This document shows, one piece after another, positions 17,784 to 26,791 of a stretch of 64,000 bases of DNA (the stretch's first letter is position 1; the number at the start of each line of letters is the position of its first letter). Under the pieces are notes generated by a model. That model was not told where the DNA came from, ran no database searches, and saw only the letters and a program-made list of their open reading frames with translations. The DNA comes from JASSUD01 sp031963445. Its GTDB lineage: Bacteria > Pseudomonadota > Gammaproteobacteria > Burkholderiales > Burkholderiaceae. Position numbers and translations under genes: made by a program. Location: positions 1,550,001-1,614,000 of the forward strand of contig JASSUH010000001.1 in assembly GCA_031963445.1 (NCBI GenBank), given 5' to 3'.

Positions 17784-18387
17784 TACGCTTTTCCTGCTGT
17801 GTGGCTGCGATCCATTCTTTACAACGCATAATGGGATCGGTTGCTAATTGAATATCGGTTACCACCGCCGCACTATCAGCCCCCGCGGCAAAAACTGCTG
17901 GAAGCCGCTCTGGCGTTAGGCCGCCAATCGCGACTAAAGGCGTCAACTTGGCGCTACGTTTCCACTGGCTAATGCGTTCAAGCCCTTGTGGCTCCCATTT
18001 CATTTTTTTCAGTTGGGTTGGATAGATTGGCCCTAACGCAATGTAGTCAGGATTTTGCGAGAGCGCTTTGTCTAATTCTTCTTCATCATGCGTAGAAAGG
18101 CCAAAGCGAATGCCAGCACGACGCAGCGCATGTAGATCGGCCGTTTGCATATCTTCTTGGCCTAAGTGAACGAAGTTCACGTTAAGCGCTAAAGCCAACT
18201 CCCAATAATCGTTTAGGATTAATTGCGCACCGTAACGTTGGCAGCAGGCTTTAGCGTTGATCACTTGCGTTCGCAGTTTCTCGGGGGACATATCTTTGGC
18301 GCGTAACTGCACCAGTTTTACGCCATGCGGCACGAGTTCTTGTAGGCGTTCAGCGGTGCTTGTAATCAGATAGAAAGGTTCCATCAA
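17770..18387 (-). CDS. thiE: Thiamine-phosphate synthase
   Basis: Couples HMP diphosphate with the thiazole phosphate to give thiamine phosphate. The 205-aa TIM-barrel protein has VKLVQLRAKDMSPEKL, LILNDYWELAL, VHLGQEDMQ, YIALGPIYPTQLK and VAIGGLTPERLPAVFAAGAD, covering the diphosphate and substrate loops. It overlaps thiG by 4 bp and thiF by 14 bp, so it is translationally coupled within the operon. Burkholderia species often encode a longer ThiE; this one is compact but complete. Confidence 0.95.
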   Translation of the reverse strand: MMEPFYLITSTAERLQELVPHGVKLVQLRAKDMSPEKLRTQVINAKACCQRYGAQLILNDYWELALALNVNFVHLGQEDMQTADLHALRRAGIRFGLSTHDEEELDKALSQNPDYIALGPIYPTQLKKMKWEPQGLERISQWKRSAKLTPLVAIGGLTPERLPAVFAAGADSAAVVTDIQLATDPIMRCKEWIAATQQEKRNESL

Positions 18388-19151
18388 TTAAGCTCCGCTA
18401 AACCAAATATCGGTGTCGAAGCGAGCGCCATATCCCTACGGGGCATAAGGCCTGCATGGTGCGCTGCATAACCTGCTGCAATGGCATCTCGAAAAGCGCT
18501 AGCCATGGCTACTGGATTTTTTGCTTTGGCTACCGCCGTGTTTAGTAAGACCGCATCAAAACCTAGTTCCATTGCCAAGGCAGCTTGGCTTGGTGCGCCG
18601 ATGCCGGCGTCGATAATCAACGGAATATCCCTAAAGTACGCACGCATCGAGCGCAGACCATCGATATTGCGCAGCCCTTGACCTGAACCAATGGGGGAGC
18701 CCCAAGGCATTAACACCTGACAGCCTGCTTCGACTAACTTCTCACCAAGAATGAGATCTTCTGTGGTGTAGGGAAATACTGCAAAACCTTCGCTGCATAA
18801 AATACGAGCGGCTTCTACCAACGCAAAAGGGTCAGGTTGCAACGTATCAGCATGACCGATGACTTCTAACTTAATCCAGTGAGTGCCAAATACCTCGCGA
18901 GCCATCTGTGCGGTGGCGACGGCTTCTTGCACGGTGTGGCAACCGGCAGTATTGGGCAGAATTCGCTTATTCACCGTTTTCAGAATATTTCTGAACGCTT
19001 CGCCAGCACGGCCTTCACGGCGCAAACTGGCAGTGATGATCTCGGTCCCTGAAGCCTCAATAGCCTCAGTTAAAACAGTAGGGGAGGGATAGTCAGCCGT
19101 ACCCAATAGAAGTCGTGAGCTAAGTTCTACGCCATAAAACATGCTAGCCAC
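18384..19151 (-). CDS. thiG: Thiazole synthase ThiG
   Basis: Forms the thiazole ring from DXP, dehydroglycine and ThiS-thiocarboxylate. The 255-aa barrel shows SRLLLGTADYPSP, TASLRREGRAGEAF, LPNTAGCHTVQEAV, KLEVIGHADTLQPDP (the Schiff-base lysine is in the WIKLEV segment), MPWGSPIGSGQGL, and IIDAGIGAPSQAA with a following DAVLLNTAVAKA. It overlaps thiS by 8 bp upstream and thiE by 4 bp downstream. All expected conserved segments are intact. Confidence 0.96.
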   Translation of the reverse strand: MASMFYGVELSSRLLLGTADYPSPTVLTEAIEASGTEIITASLRREGRAGEAFRNILKTVNKRILPNTAGCHTVQEAVATAQMAREVFGTHWIKLEVIGHADTLQPDPFALVEAARILCSEGFAVFPYTTEDLILGEKLVEAGCQVLMPWGSPIGSGQGLRNIDGLRSMRAYFRDIPLIIDAGIGAPSQAALAMELGFDAVLLNTAVAKAKNPVAMASAFRDAIAAGYAAHHAGLMPRRDMALASTPIFGLAELN

Positions 19152-19347
19152 CTTGCATGGGTGAAAGCACTTCTAGCTTTGCGCCTTCGCTCAATTTAGT
19201 GTCGGCATAAGCGGCACGCGGTACAAATTTGCCATTAACTGCGGTAGCGACACAGGATGCGTCTAAACCCTGCTCATTAAGCAGTTTGGCAAGGCTAGTG
19301 GCGCTAGTGGTAATCAATACACCGTTAAGTTTAATTTGCATGGACAA
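19144..19347 (-). CDS. thiS: Sulfur carrier protein ThiS
   Basis: A 67-aa ubiquitin-fold protein that carries sulfur as a C-terminal thiocarboxylate for thiazole synthesis. It ends in the required Gly-Gly (VLSPMQGG). The MQIKLNGVLITT strand at the start and the VATAVNGKFVPRAAYAD segment are typical; translation may start at Met1 or Met3. It overlaps thiO by 17 bp and thiG by 8 bp. Confidence 0.95.
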   Translation of the reverse strand: MSMQIKLNGVLITTSATSLAKLLNEQGLDASCVATAVNGKFVPRAAYADTKLSEGAKLEVLSPMQGG

Positions 19348-20263
19348 ACTCCGAAGACAATTGTTTAGCCAGTTGCTCCGCTAAAACAGGGGCGAGCAAA
19401 AAGCCGTGGCGATACATGCCATTCACAAATATTTTTCCTTCGTGATAATGGATGCGAGGTAAGTTATCTGGAAATGCTGGGCGTAACCCAGCACCCGTTT
19501 CAATCAAACGAGCTTCTGCGAAAGCAGGGTGTACGGTATAAGCCGCTGACAGTAACTCCATCAGCGCCCGTGCTGTGATAGGGCCAGCATCATGACTCTC
19601 GAGCATGGTTGCGCCGACCATATACTGGCTCGTGCCGCGGGGCACGATATAGCAAGGAAAGCGTGGGTGGAGAAGACGTATGGGACGGGTAAGATTAACC
19701 TCACGCGTTTCAACCATAAGCATTTCGCCACGCACCGCGCGCAAATCAGAAAGTTGTGTTGCAGCCGCGATGCCGCGACAGTCAATAATTTTTCCTGAGG
19801 GGCGCTGGTTATGAATTTCAACACCGTTGACAAGCAGCTTTTGACGTAACTCAAGGAGTGCTTTTCTTGGATTTAGGTGCGCCTCAGTCGAATAGAAAAG
19901 CCCTTGTGCAAAACGATCGCTAAGATCGGGTTCTAGCGTACTAGGGCTAACCCATTGATGGCCTTGTGTCAGCTGGGAAAATCGCTTTAGTTCACCGGTG
20001 TCTCTTGTCGGTGCAATAACTAATGTGCCAAGCCTGGTGACACCACTAACATGTGCCTCCCACCAATCTACGGAAGATTGTCCTTGGGTTGTAACACTGG
20101 CAGGGGCATGTTCTCCTTCGCAAAAAGGAGCAAGCATGCCGCCGGCCCAGTGTGAGGCTGGCGCCATACCAGACGATTCAATTACCTCGACCACTGCTCC
20201 ACACTCGATGAGAGTAGTGGCAACGCATAACCCAGTTACGCCTGCACCTAAGACTGACCACAT
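19331..20263 (-). CDS. thiO: FAD-dependent glycine oxidase ThiO
   Basis: Oxidises glycine to dehydroglycine for thiazole formation under aerobic conditions. The N-terminal Rossmann motif GAGVTGLCVATTLIECGA is at residues 6-23. The ThiO signature SHWAGGMLAPFCEGE follows at about 57-71, and the C-terminal ETGAGLRPAFPDNLP and VNGMYRHGFLLAPVLAE match the DAO family. It is the first gene of the operon thiO-S-G-E-F-C. The start lies about 380 bp downstream of the TPP riboswitch. Confidence 0.92.
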   Translation of the reverse strand: MWSVLGAGVTGLCVATTLIECGAVVEVIESSGMAPASHWAGGMLAPFCEGEHAPASVTTQGQSSVDWWEAHVSGVTRLGTLVIAPTRDTGELKRFSQLTQGHQWVSPSTLEPDLSDRFAQGLFYSTEAHLNPRKALLELRQKLLVNGVEIHNQRPSGKIIDCRGIAAATQLSDLRAVRGEMLMVETREVNLTRPIRLLHPRFPCYIVPRGTSQYMVGATMLESHDAGPITARALMELLSAAYTVHPAFAEARLIETGAGLRPAFPDNLPRIHYHEGKIFVNGMYRHGFLLAPVLAEQLAKQLSSEFVHAN

Positions 20264-20646
20264 CGTGCTGAACGCTTAATTTGCGTAAAGGCAGAGACCA
20301 ACTACGCGTTGGAGACTTATTGATCGATCGTCATAAGCTTTAAGGGTGTGGCTTTGGAAAGATAAAGATGAAGAAAATAGACGACTGAGATTAGATAGAG
20401 TAGTTTGATTCACCGATTTTTCCCCGAGTTCCTAATGGTTTAGGCCGTGGATAATGGTGAAAGTAAGATGGGTTTTATCCCTAAGACAGACCAATAGAAA
20501 GCTTAGTCCTAGAGCACTTCTCGAGTGATTTGTAACTTTGCCGCTCCTCTCACTGTTACTGCTTGCGCGATGGACGTCACGTTGCAAATCATTGGAGAGA
20601 AGCTCTAATGGACATCTTCATTAAAAATGAGATGACCATATTTTGT
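20264..20646 (-). promoter_or_regulatory. Long leader between TPP riboswitch and thiO
   Basis: About 380 bp of transcribed leader on the minus strand separate the riboswitch from thiO. I find no convincing coding frame and no strong intrinsic terminator directly after the riboswitch. The length is unusual for a riboswitch acting by ribosome-site masking. Confidence 0.45.
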
Positions 20647-20743
20647 CTTCCTACACCAGTATCACTTGGCCAGGTTCAAAGGGTCGCTGAGCCAGGAATA
20701 ATCCTTATTCAGCCTCTCAGTCTCATTGGCGAGACTCCCCCGA
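20645..20743 (-). ncRNA. TPP riboswitch (THI element)
   Basis: On the minus strand the aptamer reads from about 20743 to 20645. GGGGGAGTCTCG opens the P1/P2 side and CTGAGAGGCTG is the pyrimidine-sensing loop. ACCCTTTGAACCTG is the conserved J/P4 segment, followed by GATACTGGTGTAGGAAG, corresponding to the pyrophosphate-sensing AATACTAGCGTAGGGAA. It would repress the thi operon when thiamine diphosphate is abundant. Confidence 0.92.
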
Positions 20744-20879
20744 CGTTTTCGCGTTTATATCTTAGATTGTGATTTTGGTCAAATTATAGCTCGTAAGAAA
20801 TGGCGTTGAAGCGGTTGAAGTTGAGCGAAGCAGAGGGTATTGAGCTAAAAAGGATGTCGAATAGCCGTCGGAATTGGCG

Positions 20880-21132
20880 CACGCGGGACCGTTCACGGCC
20901 CATACTGTTATTACACGAGAGCTAGGCTTTTGCACGCTGCTAAGCAGATTGTCAAAACTGTTCATGGAGGTTGTTGCAGGAACAGGATGGGATTTATTTA
21001 ATGGTGTGTGGAACACGCTCAAAGATTGAACCCAAGGTGGTTTTGGCAAAGTGATAGTGGGAGGACTGATTTTTGAGTTTCCATCATTCACAGGTAAAGG
21101 CAAAGAAGCATTGAAATACCCTTTCTTATAAG
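20880..21132 (+). pseudogene. Degraded protein-coding remnant, unrecognised
   Basis: One plus-strand frame reads LFMEVVAGTGWDLFNGVWNT, LKD, stop, TQGGFGKVIVGGLIFEF, PSFTGKGKEALKYPFL, stop at about 21130. The composition is protein-like and is interrupted by one in-frame stop. It resembles the tail of a polymorphic-toxin or secreted protein, but no family can be named. It lies between the riboswitch and the AlbA_2 gene. Confidence 0.3.
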
Positions 21133-21225
21133 AGAGCGATGCTTATGGACACTCGAATGTCTGAAATTGTCTGAAATTGTCAAAAAATGTCGGAATCTGA
21201 CAAAAAAGATGAAAGCATCAAAAAT

Positions 21226-22653
21226 TTATAAAGAGTTTTCTCGAAAAATCCATACTCTTCCCCTTTTTTGGCCCTTTAAATTAACGATACCTATAGTTTG
21301 CAAGTGGCCTAAATCTCTTAAAATGGTTCTATGTGTGAGGGCAGGAATATCGTTAGAAACAAGGTAATTTAAGACCTCTCCTGTAGTAGCCGTTTTTACC
21401 TTTTTAAGAAACTCCGCGATCATCTTCTGTCTCAGATTCATCGCTTCAATATTACGATCACTGTTATCTTGGCTGATAGGTGTTTTAAATTTAAAAGTAA
21501 CCGCCAAGCCTCCTAAGTCCTCTTGAAATACAGGCTCTGGGATGCCTTCCATTTTGCACAGATCGATCATTTTATTGGTGCCAATTCCCCATTTTTCGAT
21601 ATAGCCTCGTACATAGAAAACGTCAGCGATCAGCTTATTTCTGAGTACAGAATGATGAGGGCGTCTTAGATCATCAACGGTGAGTTTCGTCGGTAGCGAG
21701 CCACTATTCCATATTTCTAAGCGATCATCAAAAATAGCTAAAGAGATATTCGTTGAGCGATCCGCGTAATCTCGATGGCAAATAGCATTGATCAATGCTT
21801 CTCGTACCGCCATAACAGGAAGTGCGGGTTTATCAATGCGTTTAAACTGGTCTGATTTGAAAATACTAGCTATAGGCAAGTGCCTTCTTAGAAAAGCATC
21901 TGCCTCTGACAAGAGTCTGAAAGCATTTCCCTGTATTTGTTGGTTATCGATAAATTCTCCTAATTTGTCTGACCCTCTAAATCGGGCCATCTTCATTTCG
22001 CATTGCACCAGCTTTAACGAGTCTTGCCGAGCATACAGCACGATAGCTGCGAGCTTTAAGCTTCCATCTTGAATAAGATTAAGGCGCTTTAGAATGCTTT
22101 GAATACCTTCTGTTTGTGTACTAGCTGGAATTCGATTTTCTCGTATACCGTCTGAAACGGTTTTGTATATCTCTTCCGTATCTAGATCACTCTGGTCATA
22201 TTCGGAAGCCATGATTTCTTCCCAAGAGTAGTTCCATTGACCTCCTATCGTTAACAATTGGTTATAGCGAGGCTGTGACATCCTCGTAGTACTGGATTGA
22301 TGCCTTTGGAAAGCGCGGCCATCATAGGTATAGGGGGCATGCGTGCCTGCGTCGACTTGTAAAGAGACGACCATTTTTTTGTCTTTGATGGGGATGTAGC
22401 GAATATCGACTTCGGCAGTTGGCTCTAGCTTGCGAAGTTCGCGTGCTATTTCTTGGCGCGTTGGATCAGCGACATCTTGTCCCACCGTTTCGCCGTTGTC
22501 TTTCACGCCAATTAAAACCGCTCCTCCCTTGCCATTCAAAAAAGCGCACAGCGTTTCAAAGGCTGCTCTTATCTGGGCTGTTGAAGTTTTAAACTCGAGC
22601 GTTTCAGATTCTCCCTGCGCGATCAATGATTTAAGTTGATCGATGTCCATCAA
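21226..22653 (-). CDS. AlbA_2 (Schlafen-type) DNA-binding and ATPase-domain regulator
   Basis: A 475-aa protein. The N-terminal AlbA_2 domain has GESETLEFKTSTAQIRAAFE, followed by NGKGGAVLIGVKDNGETVGQ and the HAPYTYDGRAFQRHQSST strand (residues about 13-135). The central region has the RecG-like ATPase signature VREALINAICHRDYADRS and IFDDRLEIWNSGSLP (about 285-325). A C-terminal winged-helix-like segment includes LTHRTILRDLGHLQTIGIV. Such proteins are transcription regulators or, in some islands, defence-associated. A 22-bp perfect inverted repeat lies 32 bp upstream and could be its own operator. It is a stand-alone gene in an accessory region. Confidence 0.85.
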   Translation of the reverse strand: MMDIDQLKSLIAQGESETLEFKTSTAQIRAAFETLCAFLNGKGGAVLIGVKDNGETVGQDVADPTRQEIARELRKLEPTAEVDIRYIPIKDKKMVVSLQVDAGTHAPYTYDGRAFQRHQSSTTRMSQPRYNQLLTIGGQWNYSWEEIMASEYDQSDLDTEEIYKTVSDGIRENRIPASTQTEGIQSILKRLNLIQDGSLKLAAIVLYARQDSLKLVQCEMKMARFRGSDKLGEFIDNQQIQGNAFRLLSEADAFLRRHLPIASIFKSDQFKRIDKPALPVMAVREALINAICHRDYADRSTNISLAIFDDRLEIWNSGSLPTKLTVDDLRRPHHSVLRNKLIADVFYVRGYIEKWGIGTNKMIDLCKMEGIPEPVFQEDLGGLAVTFKFKTPISQDNSDRNIEAMNLRQKMIAEFLKKVKTATTGEVLNYLVSNDIPALTHRTILRDLGHLQTIGIVNLKGQKRGRVWIFRENSL

Positions 22654-22684
22654 TAGATCCTCTCTATTTATCGTTATTTCTAGT

Positions 22685-22742
22685 GAAAACTATTTGGTAT
22701 AAAATTAACAGCTTAGGTTAAATTTTATACCAAATAGTTTTC
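22685..22742. promoter_or_regulatory. 22-bp perfect inverted repeat, candidate operator
   Basis: GAAAACTATTTGGTATAAAATT at 22685-22706 is mirrored exactly at 22721-22742, with a 14-nt spacer (only the first 20 bases need be read to see the match). It lies immediately upstream of the minus-strand AlbA_2 gene. The AT-rich arms could include promoter elements, making an autoregulatory site plausible. Confidence 0.6.
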
Positions 22743-23195
22743 ATGCAAGATATTGTCAAATCTTGGTTCTAGAAATGTTTTCTCTATTTTGTGCATGTTG
22801 ACTCTGTTTTATTGAGGAAGCTGCTCAAATCTGGCATCTCCACAGTCACCGTTAAACCAAGCACTCGCTAGACTCTTTGTATTAAAGAAGCATTATTTCA
22901 AGGAGAATCATGTGAAAAAAAGAAGAGGGGAGGTAGTAAGCGCTTGCTTACCATGTGCCGAGCGAACTGAAAAAACTACCACCTAGTTTGCCTGCTCCCG
23001 CTGCTTGGTAGGGCTGGGTATGAAACTGAATTGTTTCGGTGTTTTAGCTACCTTAATGGTGCGAGGCGGCAAGCTATGATTCGCAACCCGGTGCAAGACA
23101 ATGGCGCGCAGGGTTGAGCTAGCGCCGTAGGTGGCCTTGATTTTGCACGGAAGGGTAGGGTAAGTAATGTACGGTGGCCCCACTTAAGGAGAGCA
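22743..23195. other. Intergenic region upstream of the NIS synthetase
   Basis: About 450 bp holding the promoter region of the siderophore synthetase gene. A minus-strand open frame (22983-23183) has no recognisable family and no good ribosome site. I see no Fur-box I would defend and no RNA gene. Confidence 0.4.
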
Positions 23196-25271
23196 ATGGT
23201 GATACCAATTCCAGTATCCTCAAAGCACATTCCCAATACTCAACGCATCCAAACAAATTCCCCTTCTAATTCGAATCTTTCATTATCTGAGGAAGCTCAA
23301 GAAGAGGTTGAAATCCAATCTCAGTTAAACAGAGAAGAAAAGCTTGCTTATTTTCAAGCAATGGCCGCTACATCAATTTTGAGGCGATGCTCAGCTCCCC
23401 ACGTCAAGCTGCCCGATAAGGTTTGGAAACTTCTTTCCGAAGCTTCTGATATATCCAGTCAGCCAATTGATTGTTCAGTGGAAAGCGAAGCCGTACTCTT
23501 GGCAAAGCACGCCACCATGTCTCGTTTCTTGACTAGTTTGGTAAACGAAGGTTTGGTGCTAGGCAGCATCATGCTTGGAATGCCGCCAGCTTCGTTAGAG
23601 GGTGTCTGCCAACCCTTAAAGTTACTCGCGTTGAGAGAACGTAATATTTCTAGCCACGCGCAAGATGAGGCTAGTCTTGCGAATATCGAGACCGCCAAAT
23701 ATTTGGTGCTTCTCAAGCGGTTCCCAATGGTTCATGAGGTTGATAAGTCGAGAGCTACCTTAACTGATCCTCTCGACTTTACTTCAATTGTTGCGGATAT
23801 ATCTGCGCTTAAATTGGTCACTGACACCGACAAGATGATGGAACAAATCGGGGCATGGAATAACTATGACCAAGATGTTATTCACAAAATTTGCCTTGAA
23901 ATGGCTAACTCTATTGAACATCAAGCTTATCGTTACGCCCATCCTGCGCCGCTAAAACTGACGGCTGATTCTCCTTTAATCGATTGGGAGCAATCAATTG
24001 TTGAAGGGCATCCTACTCATCCAATGCATAGGATGAGATATGCGATACCGCCGACTAAACCGATATTGCCATCCACGGATTTATACAACGTAAATGTTCG
24101 GTATGTGATGGTGCCAAAGAATGAGTTAATAATAACTGGCGATTTTGATAATTTTGTTAAGCCGTTCTATGTTTCTCATATGGAGCGATTTGCTGAAGAA
24201 GGAATTAGATTTAATCAAGATTTAGAGTTAATTGTGCCAGTTCATGAATATCATCTTCCTAATGTCCAGCTTCGCTTTCCAAATGCCAGGCTTCTCCCTG
24301 AATGGTTTAGCACGTTATGCAAAGTTCAATCTTCACACCGTACGCTTAATTACGTTGGTTACGATAAATATTCTATTAAGCTTCCGATCGGTATTAAATT
24401 AACCTCTACTTTGCGTACGATTACCCCGTGGACCGCTTATCTTGGGCCCCGGATAAATCAAGCATTGGATGCAATTATTGCCGATAAAAAGGCACTCATA
24501 GCTTTGCGAGAACCTGCTTCAATCTGTTCAGCTAATCCTGATTTTGATATTGCCAAGCACCTGGCATGCATTGTCCGCGAGGATGCAGAGGCTCAGGCTT
24601 TGCCCAATGAGCGTGTTGTTCTTTGTGTGGCTTTGACCGAATCTTTGCCATCGGCTACTAGCCCTACTGGTAGAACGTTGCCGTTTATACATAACATTTG
24701 GGGTAATCGCCTGGCTACCTTACAAGGTAGGCTAGATTTTCTAAAAGAATATGCAACGGCTTATTTGAAGGCTTTTTTGCCGCCACTGATTGATCACGGC
24801 TTCGCATTTGAAGCGCATCAGCAAAATACGCTTGTGCGTTTTAATAAGGATACCCTTCAAATAACTGGATTTATGGTGAGAGATTACGGTGATATTAGAT
24901 ATTATCCGTCGGCATTACCAATTGAAATTGAAACTCTCCCAAATCATGTTATCAAAGCAGAATCAATTGAAGCGGTATACCGCTCTGCATTCCACACCAT
25001 GATTCAAAGTCATTTACATACTGTTATAAAGTCGCTGGGATTATTTCGTATTAATGAAGATAAAAAAGAAGGGGTAGAGGCTGGCTACGAGGGTTGGGAT
25101 ATTGTTCGCGATATTATTTATCAAATGATTCCGAAGAATCATGCTTTATATAAATTGTGGCTTCAGTCAACTCAGGCTCAAGACAAAGCTTTATTGTCTA
25201 TGCAAATTGCGGGAGTTGCGCGTGAGCATATACAGGCAAATATTCCTAATCTCATTCTAATGAGAGGGTAA
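23196..25271 (+). CDS. NIS siderophore synthetase, IucA/IucC family
   Basis: ATP-dependent ligase of the NRPS-independent siderophore type, predicted to condense a polycarboxylate such as citrate with an amine or alcohol. The family ATP-binding motifs are visible in order: GHPTHPMHRMR at about residue 271, KLPIGIKLTSTLRTITPW at about 396, FEAHQQNTLVRF at about 536 and RDYGDIRYYP at about 563. The 691-aa length is slightly above the usual 580-620 because of a Ser/Glu-rich N-terminal extension. AAGGAG before the ATG at 23196 supports the start. No other siderophore gene, receptor or exporter lies nearby, so substrate and export are unknown. The context is effector-like genes and introns. Confidence 0.85.
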   Translation: MVIPIPVSSKHIPNTQRIQTNSPSNSNLSLSEEAQEEVEIQSQLNREEKLAYFQAMAATSILRRCSAPHVKLPDKVWKLLSEASDISSQPIDCSVESEAVLLAKHATMSRFLTSLVNEGLVLGSIMLGMPPASLEGVCQPLKLLALRERNISSHAQDEASLANIETAKYLVLLKRFPMVHEVDKSRATLTDPLDFTSIVADISALKLVTDTDKMMEQIGAWNNYDQDVIHKICLEMANSIEHQAYRYAHPAPLKLTADSPLIDWEQSIVEGHPTHPMHRMRYAIPPTKPILPSTDLYNVNVRYVMVPKNELIITGDFDNFVKPFYVSHMERFAEEGIRFNQDLELIVPVHEYHLPNVQLRFPNARLLPEWFSTLCKVQSSHRTLNYVGYDKYSIKLPIGIKLTSTLRTITPWTAYLGPRINQALDAIIADKKALIALREPASICSANPDFDIAKHLACIVREDAEAQALPNERVVLCVALTESLPSATSPTGRTLPFIHNIWGNRLATLQGRLDFLKEYATAYLKAFLPPLIDHGFAFEAHQQNTLVRFNKDTLQITGFMVRDYGDIRYYPSALPIEIETLPNHVIKAESIEAVYRSAFHTMIQSHLHTVIKSLGLFRINEDKKEGVEAGYEGWDIVRDIIYQMIPKNHALYKLWLQSTQAQDKALLSMQIAGVAREHIQANIPNLILMRG

Positions 25272-25600
25272 ATTGAAGATCCTAAAAGGCATTATAGGGC
25301 GTGCCTTCATTTCAAAGATTTTTTTATATTGTTAAAAAGACATTTATCGCTGATTGCCGCAAAAGCCTAGCTCTTTTTGTACAGCGCGAGAAAATTATGC
25401 CTTTATTTAACCTGCTTCCTTCTAATTAGCTGCCAAGAACGCCAATTTTTCCTACAGAAGCGGCTCTCGCTAAAAATCTAGTGCGCCAAATACACAAGAA
25501 GAGTCTTCTGGCCTAACTACGTCAGCGATATCGCGCTGTCCACTTGAAGCACACATATGTTTGCACATTGGCCTTTGTTATGGGGGCTGGCCTCAATGGG

Positions 25601-25680
25601 AAGAGCCGGATGAATGGAGACATTCATGTCCGAATCTGTGAGCGCCTAAGGGGGAAAGCTCCCTTGGTCGACTCGACTAG
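25601..25680 (+). mobile_element. Orphan group II intron domain V/VI remnant
   Basis: AGAGCCGGATGAATGG, a GAGA loop, then CATTCATGTCCGAATCTGT forms the 34-nt domain V hairpin of a bacterial group II intron. It is followed by GGGGGAAAGCTCCC and GGTCGACTCGACTAG, like domain VI and the 3' splice end. No reverse transcriptase precedes it. It is a different lineage from the nested introns that follow. The rest of 25272-25844 holds no recognisable gene. Confidence 0.6.
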
Positions 25681-25844
25681 GTAGATCAGAATTTTCCTAC
25701 AACTTAATACTTATTCCTCTAGAAAAAGTTCGTTATGCAAACAAATCTTCGGATTTTATGAGGTGTGTTGTCACTTAGTCAGACTAATCTATATATCAAA
25801 CTCAAGATCAATGCTTATCTTGAATTTTATATAGGGAGTAATTT

Positions 25845-26186
25845 ATGACAGGAATTCCAAAGAGGCTTGATCATTCGGGTGCAGCTAGAGAGGGATCTGT
25901 TGCGCCAGATGCCGGTGAGTCAAGCAGTAGCGCTCCAGATAATTTGCCTGAGCATGCGTTATTGCGTCGGGCACCGTCCTCCGGGAATAATCCTCCGCAA
26001 ATCCAAGCTGCTCGGGTGGTAGGCGAGACGGAAAGAAAAAAGCTTAGTGAGCTTAGAAAGCTTGAATCGGAGCTCGAGAGGCAGGTAAGAACAGTTGCGG
26101 AGACGAGAGTATTGCTTGAGAAAGAAAAGGAGGCCTATGCTTCGCTGAGAAATGTTGGTGAAACTCTGCCTGGACTGAATGCTGCA
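25845..26186 (+). CDS. Split effector candidate, exon 1 (residues 1-114)
   Basis: First part of a gene interrupted by a group II intron. AGGGAG upstream of the ATG at 25845 is a good ribosome site. Residues 1-60 are disordered; residues about 65-110 are a coiled coil (ERKKLSELRKLESELERQ, then TVAETRVLLEKEKEAYAS). The exon stops after codon GCA at 26184-26186, immediately before the intron's GTGCGACC. The exon joins in frame to 30587, giving GETLPGLNAA-TRLDAFQD and a 550-aa protein. No signal peptide is seen. Confidence 0.72.
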
Positions 26187-26791
26187 GTGCGACCTGAGGT
26201 CGTTTGAATTTCTGTCTCACAGATGAAGTATTGCTGGATGAGACCCGCTGTTCCATCAGCGGTTACCTACTCGGCCATGCGGAGCTGGCAACGGCTCGGT
26301 GTGAAGCGCTGAGGACAATGTAACCACCGAGGAATCGGTAGGCTGAGCTGTGAAGCAAAGCCAAATCTGCTAGCACTAAAGCGGTGAGGAGCTAGGTATG
26401 TTCGACGACGATCAACACATGTAAATCTCTGTCATTGTCGTCATCGCGTAACAGGCCAAAGGTGCTGGGCCTGAACCAAAAGGTATGCGGTAAGGATGGG
26501 TCACTTGCAGCTTGGCCCACATGGACGAACAACCCGCCGGCAAATAGGAGAGATCCGACTCGCACTGAGATTCAAACGAAACAGGGTAAGCCCGTAACGT
26601 CGCCAGTAATGGCAGGCAAACCGTGAGGAATGCTGTTGGTGTTGCGGGTAAAGGAGGGAGTAAAAAGCGAATGCCTCTCTGTAATGGAGAGGATAGAGAG
26701 TGAAACATCCTCTCACGCGAAAGCGAGCAGACTTACTCCTGGTCAAGATGGGCAAGAGATCATGGCAAACCGTTATACGCAGGAACGTCAG

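Noticed and set aside
22983..23183. 66-aa minus-strand frame upstream of the NIS synthetase
   Set aside because: No recognisable similarity and no ribosome-binding site; treated as intergenic.
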